64,000 nucleotides of DNA from positions 62,001 to 126,000 of the forward strand of contig CAJXOG010000004.1 in NCBI GenBank assembly GCA_913057775.1. Direction: 5' to 3'. The translations under genes were made by a program, and so were the position numbers. This document shows positions 57,619 through 64,000 of the stretch, piece after piece (the stretch's first letter is position 1; each line of letters starts with the position of its first letter). The notes beneath the pieces were generated by a model. It was given only the letters and a program-made list of their open reading frames with translations, was not told where the DNA came from and did not search any database. This DNA is from an uncultured Fodinibius sp. (GTDB lineage: Bacteria; Bacteroidota; Rhodothermia; Balneolales; Balneolaceae).

Positions 57619-59256
57619 ATGAAAATTACCTTAACTAAAGCGTTAGTAATGCTTGTAATTGCCGTTTTTATGGCAGGCTGTCAGGGGATGGAAAGTGACA
57701 ACGAAATGTCGATTGATGATCGCCTGAACCAGTATACCGAATTTACGCTAACGGCGGATGTTTCATCTCTCAGCGATAATCAGAAAGAGATTATAAAGCT
57801 GCTTATTGATGCGGGCAAGGAGATGGATGAAGTGTTCTGGGAGCAAGCCTACGGCAATAAGGAAACCCTTTTAAATAATACTACTGAGAAAGAGCAAGAG
57901 TTTGCTCAAATAAATTACGGTCCCTGGGATCGACTGAATGGCAATGAACCTTTTATTGATGATGTGGGTCCCAAACCCGAAAGCGCCAATTTTTATCCAT
58001 CAGATATGACCAAAGAGGAATTCGAAAGTTGGGATTCCGAAGCCAAAGATGATCTTTATACGCTGGTACGTCGAACTCAGAACGGTGGGTTAACAACCAT
58101 TCCTTACCACGAGGCTTTTGCCGAGCAGCATAAACTGGCAGCCGATAAACTAAAGGAAGCAGCTGAGCTGGCCGAGGATGATGGACTGAAGAAGTATCTG
58201 AATCTCCGTGCTGAAGCGCTCCTTACTGATGAGTATAAGGAGAGCGATATGGCGTGGCTGGATATGAAAAACAATACGATCGAAGTGGTGATTGGTCCCA
58301 TTGAAACTTATGAAGATCAACTATTTGGATACAAGGCGGCTCACGAGACTTTCGTACTGATTAAAGATAAGGAGTGGAGCAACCGCTTGTCGAAATATGC
58401 TGAAGTGCTACCCGAACTTCAGGAAGGGTTGCCTGTTGCGGAAGAGTACAAGCAGGAGCAGCCGGGACGTGATTCTGATCTCAATGCTTATGATGCGGTA
58501 TACTATGCCGGGGATGCCAATGCGGGATCCAAAACCATAGCTATAAATTTGCCTAATGATGAAGAAGTCCAGCTGGAGAAGGGAACCCGTCGACTGCAGC
58601 TAAAAAATGCAATGCGGGCTAAATATGATAAGATTCTGGAACCCATTTCCGAAGTACTAATTGCTGAGGACCAGCGTCAATATCTGACCTTTGATGCTTT
58701 CTTTGGCAATACTATGTTCCACGAAGTGGCTCACGGACTTGGTATTAAAAACACGATCAATGACAAAGGAACAGTTCGCGAGGCGCTCAAAGAACATGCT
58801 TCGGCCCTGGAGGAAGGCAAGGCCGATGTGTTGGGACTGTATATGGTTTCGGAGCTGCGCGAAGATGGGATGGTCGAAGAGGGAACGATTGAAAATAACT
58901 ACGTAACCTTTATGGCCAGTATTTTTCGGTCTATACGATTTGGATCATCCAGCGCTCATGGTAAGGCCAATCTTATTCGGTTCAACTACTTTAAGGAGAA
59001 AGGAGCTTTCAGTTATGATGAAGAGGCGGAGACCTATCGCGTGAACTTTGATAAAATTGCCGAAGCAACCGATTCTCTTTCCAACAAGATACTGACCCTT
59101 CAGGGGGACGGTGATTATGAAGGCGTTGCAACATTTGTGGAGAAATATGCCACCATCGGCGATCAGTTGCAGCAGTCTTTGGATCGATTATCCGAGCAGT
59201 CAATCCCGGTCGATGTAACCTTCAGTCAAGGCGTGGATGTACTTGGGTTAGAGTAA
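57619..59256 (+). CDS. M49-like zinc metallopeptidase lipoprotein
   Basis: A 545-residue lipoprotein; the ATG at 57619 is preferred to an in-frame TTG three codons earlier. The signal peptide ends in lipobox VFMAGC (Cys21). The body resembles dipeptidyl peptidase III (M49) relatives of Bacteroidota, including the GPIETYEDQLFGYKA segment, and has the zinc motif HEVAH (368-372) and EEGKAD (398-403). Canonical M49 enzymes have HExxGH, so the shorter HExxH is a variant. It is probably an outer-membrane-attached peptidase. It follows the MscS gene by 27 bases and is followed by a terminator. Confidence 0.8.
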   Translation: MKITLTKALVMLVIAVFMAGCQGMESDNEMSIDDRLNQYTEFTLTADVSSLSDNQKEIIKLLIDAGKEMDEVFWEQAYGNKETLLNNTTEKEQEFAQINYGPWDRLNGNEPFIDDVGPKPESANFYPSDMTKEEFESWDSEAKDDLYTLVRRTQNGGLTTIPYHEAFAEQHKLAADKLKEAAELAEDDGLKKYLNLRAEALLTDEYKESDMAWLDMKNNTIEVVIGPIETYEDQLFGYKAAHETFVLIKDKEWSNRLSKYAEVLPELQEGLPVAEEYKQEQPGRDSDLNAYDAVYYAGDANAGSKTIAINLPNDEEVQLEKGTRRLQLKNAMRAKYDKILEPISEVLIAEDQRQYLTFDAFFGNTMFHEVAHGLGIKNTINDKGTVREALKEHASALEEGKADVLGLYMVSELREDGMVEEGTIENNYVTFMASIFRSIRFGSSSAHGKANLIRFNYFKEKGAFSYDEEAETYRVNFDKIAEATDSLSNKILTLQGDGDYEGVATFVEKYATIGDQLQQSLDRLSEQSIPVDVTFSQGVDVLGLE

Positions 59257-59279
59257 ATTTTTAATTGATTGTAAAGAGC

Positions 59280-59310
59280 AAAAGGGGATGCAGAAGTGTA
59301 TCCCCTTTTT
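59280..59310 (+). terminator. Terminator after the M49-like gene
   Basis: AAAAGGGGAT (59280-59289) pairs with ATCCCCTTTT (59300-59309) and is followed by further T-runs. It closes the ATPase-MscS-peptidase transcription unit. Confidence 0.88.
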
Positions 59311-59409
59311 GTTTTTGAAAACATTTTTTCTAAGGGTTGACTATGGTCTTCCAAACATTTACAATGGTTTTAGAGACCCACCTTTAATCCTAAATAAGGA
59401 GGTTTAAAT

Positions 59410-59787
59410 ATGGAAGAAAACGCCTTTCTTGAAGCAGCAGAGACTGGAGATTTGGAGAACGTTAAAAAGCATTTAGAGAATGGTGCTGATGTAAATACCA
59501 GTGATGAGCATGATCGGACAGCATTAATGAAAGCGGCCAAACACGGCCATCTGGATGTTGTTCAATATCTGCTTGATCGCGGTGCAGAAGTGAATACCCG
59601 TGATAATCGCGGAACGAGTGCATTGTACTGGGCATCCAGTAACGGCTTTGATGCAATAGTACAACTGTTAATACAACACCACAGTGATGTTAGTGTAATG
59701 GATGATCGCGGCTGGACAGCTAAAGATCAGGCCAGCTCTCATGATTATGAGGGCATCGTTAACATGTTGGAAGAAGCGGGAGCGTAA
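59410..59787 (+). CDS. Small ankyrin-repeat protein
   Basis: A 125-residue protein made wholly of about four ankyrin repeats (ENGADVNTSDEHDRTALMKAAKHGHLDVVQYLLDRG-type units). It has no signal peptide, so it is cytoplasmic and probably a protein-binding module. It has one of the best ribosome binding sites in the window, AAGGAGG at 59396-59402, 7 bases before the ATG. It lies between two terminators, so it is its own unit. Confidence 0.88.
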   Translation: MEENAFLEAAETGDLENVKKHLENGADVNTSDEHDRTALMKAAKHGHLDVVQYLLDRGAEVNTRDNRGTSALYWASSNGFDAIVQLLIQHHSDVSVMDDRGWTAKDQASSHDYEGIVNMLEEAGA

Positions 59788-59811
59788 TACGTTAATTAAC
59801 ATTTAGTTTTT

Positions 59812-59843
59812 AAGCCTGTTCTATAATAGAGCAGGCTTTTTTT
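59812..59843. terminator. Terminator between the ankyrin gene and the methyltransferase gene
   Basis: AAGCCTGTTCT (59812-59822) pairs with AGAGCAGGCTT (59828-59838) with one mismatch, followed by a T-run to 59843. It serves the plus-strand ankyrin gene. Confidence 0.88.
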
Positions 59844-59852
59844 ATTTAAGAG

Positions 59853-60581
59853 CTACGAAGCACACAGGAGAAAAATCGTTGGTTCTTTGTGAATAGAATC
59901 GATTGAACTTTTTCGCCAGTCCGATATTTTTTGGGAGACAATTTGTTCATCGGGCAATGTCAAATTGGTAGCGGTACAAAAACGAGTAGTTGGTTCACAA
60001 TACCGGATGACATCCTTCACCACTTGGTCATTACGATGAGGGGCTTCCATAAAAATTTGCGTACCCCCCGATGACTTGGATTGTTTCTCTAACTGTTGGA
60101 TGGTCGCCTGACGTTTATTTTTGTCAATAGGTAGATAGCCGTGAAAGGTAAATTGCTGGCCGTTAAAGCCCGATCCCATTAGCGCCAATAAAATGGAAGA
60201 GGGGCCCACCAACGGCTGTACTTTAATCTGCTGGTCATGCGCCATTTTTATGAGTTCCGATCCGGGGTCCGCCACAGCAGGACAACCGGCCTCTGAAAGT
60301 AATCCTGCATCCTTGCCTTTTTTTAGAGGATCAAGAAAAGAAGTGATTTCATGAATGGGAGTCTTTTTATTAAGTAGCAGAAATTCTATTTCATACTCGG
60401 GAACCGTATTCCCAACCCACTGAAGATACCGTGCCGCCGTTTGTACATTTTCAACAATAAGCACTTCCATCTGCCGAATAATATTAAGCACATAATCGGG
60501 GATGGTATTGTTTTCGGGTGTCTTGCCTAGCGTATTGGGGATAAGATAAAGAGTGCCTTTGGTAGAATCTGACGTAGCCAT
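59853..60581 (-). CDS. RsmI-like SAM-dependent methyltransferase
   Basis: A 242-residue tetrapyrrole-methylase-fold protein related to RsmI (16S rRNA C1402 2'-O-methyltransferase). It has the family's LYLIPNTLG start, LLSEAGCPAVADPGSELIKMA (~95-115), PLVGPSSILLALMGSGFNGQQFTFHGYLP and FMEAPHRN. It is shorter than RsmI and lacks its C-terminal domain; this subgroup is annotated only as methyltransferase, so the target is uncertain. It is the last of three minus-strand genes. Confidence 0.82.
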   Translation of the reverse strand: MATSDSTKGTLYLIPNTLGKTPENNTIPDYVLNIIRQMEVLIVENVQTAARYLQWVGNTVPEYEIEFLLLNKKTPIHEITSFLDPLKKGKDAGLLSEAGCPAVADPGSELIKMAHDQQIKVQPLVGPSSILLALMGSGFNGQQFTFHGYLPIDKNKRQATIQQLEKQSKSSGGTQIFMEAPHRNDQVVKDVIRYCEPTTRFCTATNLTLPDEQIVSQKISDWRKSSIDSIHKEPTIFLLCAS

Positions 60582-60587
60582 GATAAA

Positions 60588-61070
60588 TTAATCTACTCGT
60601 TCAATGACGAATTCCTCTTCCGGTTCATTCATCTTTTTATTAGCAAAACGATGTGCTGCCAGTCCAATAAAGAATGTCATCAACAAAGCAACTCCAGCCA
60701 TAAGGGCATTTGTCCAGATAAGATTTTTATGAGTTTCAAAAGTAGGCATGAGCACAATTTCCTGCATGGCCCCGGGCTGGTAGCGAATGGGAACTACACG
60801 GATATCTTGCAAACCGCCTGCCATCTCGACGGGTAGCGAAAGTTTCCGCTCAATTTCTTGGTTATCGCCTGTCGTAAATCGCAAAACGATATAACCATTC
60901 GTTTGAGCAGCAATCTGTTTGAGTTCGAACTCCACAACTTCAGCGGTATAGCTGCTGCCATTTTCGTAGGTATCGGTAACGCCATAGTAAACGAAGCCTT
61001 GGTGTAGGGTGAGAAACAGAAAAGCGGCGGGTAGAAGCCAAAAAAGGTATAGGTATTTGTACTTATTCAT
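60588..61070 (-). CDS. DUF3592-like membrane protein
   Basis: A 160-residue protein with two membrane helices (~7-25 and ~118-140) and an intervening ~85-residue extracytoplasmic beta domain (YTAEVVEFELKQIAAQTNGYIVLRFTTGDNQEIERKL). The helix-beta domain-helix layout and the VVPIRYQPGAMQEIVL strand resemble DUF3592 proteins. Function is unknown. It lies between the small membrane protein and the methyltransferase, 6 bases from the latter. Confidence 0.65.
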   Translation of the reverse strand: MNKYKYLYLFWLLPAAFLFLTLHQGFVYYGVTDTYENGSSYTAEVVEFELKQIAAQTNGYIVLRFTTGDNQEIERKLSLPVEMAGGLQDIRVVPIRYQPGAMQEIVLMPTFETHKNLIWTNALMAGVALLMTFFIGLAAHRFANKKMNEPEEEFVIERVD

Positions 61071-61091
61071 TGTGTTTAAAGTGCAAAACGT

Positions 61092-61256
61092 TTAATAGAA
61101 GAATGCGTAGTAAATCACATAAAACCAGCTAAAAAGCCCGTGAATGATAGCCCATAGAATTGATTTATTGACCGACCATGAGATGGTTACTGCGAGGGCT
61201 GTACCTAACGTGATACCGCCGCGAACAGTTTCGTTAACTTTGTCTGAATTAGCCAT
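61092..61256 (-). CDS. Small membrane protein (54 residues)
   Basis: Read on the minus strand, bases 61256 to 61092 encode MANSDKVNETVRGGITLGTA..., 54 residues with a stop. Two membrane stretches are likely (GITLGTALAVTISW and ILWAIIHGLFSWFYVIYYAFF). Codon use is normal, the ATG is preceded by GAGAAACTATC, and the gene lies 21 bases before the DUF3592-like gene on the same strand, all pointing to a real gene too short for many annotators. I do not know its function. Confidence 0.7.
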   Translation of the reverse strand: MANSDKVNETVRGGITLGTALAVTISWSVNKSILWAIIHGLFSWFYVIYYAFFY

Positions 61257-61301
61257 GATAGTTTCTCTTTAGATTTAAGGTTGACTGCCGGAAATGTAAG
61301 A

Positions 61302-62501
61302 CTATTTACTGATTTCCTGAAGCGTGGCTTGTCGTAAAGCAGGATCCCACATCATACGTTGTTGGTAATCCTGATGCATCAGATTGCTGCTCATATGAAA
61401 CCAAAAAGCGACTTGCAGTGAGTCGAAAAATACTGCTTGTCCGAACGGTTCTTCGGAATAAACAGAGGCGCCGTAGTCGATGCCGTTTAGCAGACCCAGC
61501 CTGTTGTCATAAAGAGCGCCATAGTATTTAAAGTCATTGTTTAATCCCTGCTCTTGATAAGGCCAATCCATGATTCCCTTTACTCTTTCCGAAACAGAGA
61601 CAGAAATAAGCTCATTCTGCTCAAGCAGAATCATGAGTTCTGTTAATTCTTGTCCGGTAGATTTTGGAAATAGGCTCAGAATATTTCTTCGTTCTTTGAA
61701 GCCGATACCCAGTCCTTGCTCTTGTTCAAAGAGTTCAGTGACCTGATCGTGAAATTCGTCATTTGTTCTAAAACGTTGGGCACTATTCAAAACTTTTTCC
61801 CGAAATTCGTCTTTGGATAAAGCTGAAAGATTCTCAAAGTGAGCATCAAACTTATTATCATTTAAATCGGGATGGAGGGTTATATACAATCCCGAAAAGG
61901 GCAGAGGCAGATCAGTAGAGTCAAGCTCAAGCAGATCGAATGTTTCTTCAATTGCTTGTTGACCTAATTTATAATACAGAAAGTCTGATATTGCCAAGTC
62001 GTTATAAATGATAGCGATTTCCACAAGTTTGTTGAGCGGAACTTTCCCTTCGTTAGTGATAGCGTCTCTGTTTTGGAGAGCAGTTTTAGCATCATCGTGA
62101 TGGGACTCATCAATATAAGGGAGCAGAAAACGGTCTGTTTTGTCGAGCGAGATCAATTCATCGGAATCGATTTTTCCATCTTCTACCAGTCGGGCATAGG
62201 TGGTGATAAGAAAGAAGTTTGAGAGCGTCCCCATAGTGCGTGGTTTATCTGCACGGTAGGCGATAGTCGTATCAGGATTAGTTACAGATCGTGAGACAAT
62301 GGTCGTGTGCTGTGGATTTGATCCTATATATTGAGTGAGCCCTTTGAGCGAAGTAGCCTTGGAAACCCATTCCTGCCCCTCTTGCAGATCGCCACTGTTA
62401 TTATAAAGTGTTTTTAAGGCGTCCAGGTTAAATCCAAATACAATGAAGAAGGTGAGGATGAGGGTGCCTAAAAAGACGCCAATAAATTTCAGAATGCGCA
62501 T
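61302..62501 (-). CDS. Serine-hydrolase-like protein (class A beta-lactamase fold), probable pseudoenzyme
   Basis: A 399-residue protein with one N-terminal anchor (~5-23) and a domain that follows the layout of class A beta-lactamase-like serine hydrolases: a helix TYARLVEDGKIDSDELISLD after the nucleophile site, and IIYNDLAISDFL where SDN is expected. The SxxK site reads GTLSN (T92, N95), the SDN site reads YND (166-168), and no KTG triad is seen near the C terminus. It probably keeps the fold but not the classical chemistry. It is exported and membrane-anchored. It stands alone between the DUF819 gene and the small gene cluster. Confidence 0.6.
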   Translation of the reverse strand: MRILKFIGVFLGTLILTFFIVFGFNLDALKTLYNNSGDLQEGQEWVSKATSLKGLTQYIGSNPQHTTIVSRSVTNPDTTIAYRADKPRTMGTLSNFFLITTYARLVEDGKIDSDELISLDKTDRFLLPYIDESHHDDAKTALQNRDAITNEGKVPLNKLVEIAIIYNDLAISDFLYYKLGQQAIEETFDLLELDSTDLPLPFSGLYITLHPDLNDNKFDAHFENLSALSKDEFREKVLNSAQRFRTNDEFHDQVTELFEQEQGLGIGFKERRNILSLFPKSTGQELTELMILLEQNELISVSVSERVKGIMDWPYQEQGLNNDFKYYGALYDNRLGLLNGIDYGASVYSEEPFGQAVFFDSLQVAFWFHMSSNLMHQDYQQRMMWDPALRQATLQEISK

Positions 62502-62577
62502 GAATAAATATAGGGAAGTTCTATTTTCTAAGGGTGCTAAATATACGAATAGATCGTCCCTAAATCAGTAGCAAAAT

Positions 62578-62634
62578 AAAAAAGCAAGAAGTGAGAAAGT
62601 AGACGAATAAATATTTCAACGTTTCACTTCTTGC
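62578..62634 (-). terminator. Terminator after the DUF819 gene
   Basis: GCAAGAAGTGA (62584-62594) and TCACTTCTTGC (62624-62634) form a perfect 11-base stem with a 29-base loop. On the minus strand it is followed by a six-base T-run (62583-62578), 13 bases past the DUF819 stop. Confidence 0.75.
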
Positions 62635-62646
62635 CTCGCATTTCTA

Positions 62647-63900
62647 TTAGCTTACAAACTGCATCATAATGGCACAGATGTAGGCTGCGTATGTTCCAAC
62701 GGCATATCCCAAGACCGCTAAGAGTACACCAACGGGAGCAAGGGCCGGATGGAATGCTGAAGCCACAATGGGCGCTGAGGCTGCACCTCCCACATTAGCT
62801 TGGCTACCCACAGCAATAAAGAAGAACGGCGCGTTAATGATCTTGGCCACGATAAATAAAATAATCACGTGAATGATAATCCAGAGTAGTCCGATAAGGA
62901 AGAAACCGGGACTTTCAAAGATAGCCATCACGTTCATTTTCATTCCAATAGTAGCTACCAGGATATAAAGGAAGAGGCTACCTACTTTTGATGCACCAGC
63001 CCCTTCGAGCTTACGAGCACGAGTAAAGGAAAGAGCTAAACCGCCGGTAGTGGCAATGACAATAATCCAGAAAAATTCAGAATCCAGACTTAAATTACTG
63101 AGTTGGGGAAAGTTTTCGCCAATCCAGGGGGCAATACCGTCAGCACCAAGATGACCAATAGCTGTGATCACAAAGCCAACAGCTACAATAGTTGTAATAT
63201 CAGCGAGGGTGGGTATTTTCGCTACATTGGCGCGATAATCTTCGATCTTTTTTCTGAGTTCCGTAATGGGTGAAGCATCCGCTTTAAACCAGGCGTCAAT
63301 TTTTTCAGAAATCCCTGCTCCATACAACAGAAAGGCCAGCCAGATATTGGCAACGATAATATCTACGGTTACCATGGCCGAAAACAGGTCGGCACTGGGA
63401 TCGAAAACTTCGAACATGGCTGTCTGGTTTGCTCCACCACCAATCCAGCTGCCGGCTATGGTTGAAAGTCCACGCCATAGGGCTTCGGGACCTGCTCCGG
63501 CAGTCATTTCGGGTGCAAAATAACTTACCGTGATAAGAGCCAGTGGACCACCAATCATAATACCTACGGTACCTGCTAAAAACATGATAATCGCTTTGGG
63601 ACCCAGGCCGATAATTCCTTTGAAGTCGATGCTAAGAGTAAGGAGCACCAAACTGGCGGGAAGCAGGTATCGGGAAGCTACAAAATAGAGGTTTGATTCT
63701 TCTCCGGATATTAAACCGAGTGAGTTAAGAATAGATGGAATAAAATAGCAAAGTAGCAGTGAGGGTACGAAGGTATAAAATTTTTGCCATTTGGGGTTAT
63801 CACTGTTTGAGGTGACAAATATGACTGCCAGAATCAGTAACAGAATTCCTAATACGACGGCGTCGTTGGTAAAAACGGGAGCTGCAAATAAGGTATACAT
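62647..63900 (-). CDS. DUF819 family membrane protein
   Basis: A 417-residue polytopic membrane protein of the DUF819 (YjcL) family, with about eleven hydrophobic segments. Conserved glycine-rich stretches are GSWIGGGANQTAMFEVF (~150-166) and the C-terminal VGSQANVGGAASAPIVASAFHPALAPVGVLLAVLGYAVGTY. The family resembles small-molecule transporters, but no substrate is established. It is transcribed alone. Confidence 0.85.
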   Translation of the reverse strand: MYTLFAAPVFTNDAVVLGILLLILAVIFVTSNSDNPKWQKFYTFVPSLLLCYFIPSILNSLGLISGEESNLYFVASRYLLPASLVLLTLSIDFKGIIGLGPKAIIMFLAGTVGIMIGGPLALITVSYFAPEMTAGAGPEALWRGLSTIAGSWIGGGANQTAMFEVFDPSADLFSAMVTVDIIVANIWLAFLLYGAGISEKIDAWFKADASPITELRKKIEDYRANVAKIPTLADITTIVAVGFVITAIGHLGADGIAPWIGENFPQLSNLSLDSEFFWIIVIATTGGLALSFTRARKLEGAGASKVGSLFLYILVATIGMKMNVMAIFESPGFFLIGLLWIIIHVIILFIVAKIINAPFFFIAVGSQANVGGAASAPIVASAFHPALAPVGVLLAVLGYAVGTYAAYICAIMMQFVS

Positions 63901-64000
63901 ATTTGTTATTTTTTGAATTGTTAAGCCTGAATCTACATTATATTTGGGTAATTGCGCAAATGGATGAAAATAGATGCTGAAAAGGTTATACTTATCACTC

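Overview
The window looks like chromosomal DNA of a marine or halophilic member of the Balneolota/Rhodothermota side of the Bacteroidota supergroup (a Balneolaceae-like organism such as Fodinibius or Gracilimonas). This is an inference from gene content, not from a marker search. The pointers are a bacillithiol-type YtxJ protein, a DUF4296 lipoprotein, a large TonB-dependent receptor with a carboxypeptidase-like regulatory domain, a b558-type succinate dehydrogenase, an ECF sigma factor paired with a TPR Ser/Thr kinase, PEGA-like/TolB-like lipoproteins, weak Shine-Dalgarno sequences and about 43% GC by eye. No rRNA, tRNA, CRISPR array, prophage or insertion sequence was seen.

Layout. 1-8.7 kb: metabolic and stress genes (end of pcm, a PopT/DUF368 lipid carrier transporter, a tandem UspA protein, a UPF0173 hydrolase, a YciO/TsaC-like protein, pfkA, ytxJ, mtnA, ggt). 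8.9-11.6 kb: TonB-dependent receptor. 11.9-21.7 kb: the accessory region and main point of interest. It holds a kinase N-terminal fragment, four lipoprotein genes (one collagen-like, three with PEGA-like and TolB-propeller domains), a decayed propeller fragment, and a minus-strand ECF sigma factor-Ser/Thr kinase pair. 21.8-28.5 kb: minus-strand rodZ-like, ligA, pgpH-like and xerD-like genes. 28.7-33.5 kb: plus-strand comF, an unknown membrane protein, a histidine phosphatase, ubiE/menG, fabZ, panB, surE. 33.5-38.9 kb: lipase, degenerate deacetylase, GNAT-like protein and a multi-PAS histidine kinase. 38.9-44.6 kb: yicC-gmk-rpoZ-coaBC cluster, glmM, pduO-type adenosyltransferase, yigZ. 44.8-50.4 kb: sdhCAB and recQ. 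50.4-53.5 kb: DUF4296, SDR, udk, amidase. 53.6-59.8 kb: a 980-residue P-loop ATPase next to an MscS channel, an M49-like lipoprotein and an ankyrin protein. 59.9-63.9 kb: RsmI-like methyltransferase, two small membrane proteins, a serine-hydrolase-like pseudoenzyme and a DUF819 transporter-like protein.

The strongest novel signal is a 42-base block repeated just upstream of all four lipoprotein genes at 12.2, 13.3, 14.8 and 16.1 kb. It has the same length each time, 28 of 42 columns are invariant, and it ends 30-33 bases before each start codon. A -35-like TTTGTCAC and a -10-like CGCAT 17 bases apart fit an ECF promoter. The adjacent ECF factor and the transmembrane kinase, whose TPR tail should lie outside the cytoplasm, make a local regulon plausible: sigma factor, kinase, and surface lipoproteins carrying propeller, collagen or tryptophan-rich repeat modules. 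The link between this sigma factor and these promoters is inference.

A second candidate is the tightly spaced pair of a coiled-coil/STAND-like ATPase and an MscS channel at 53.6-57.6 kb, for which I recognise no described system.
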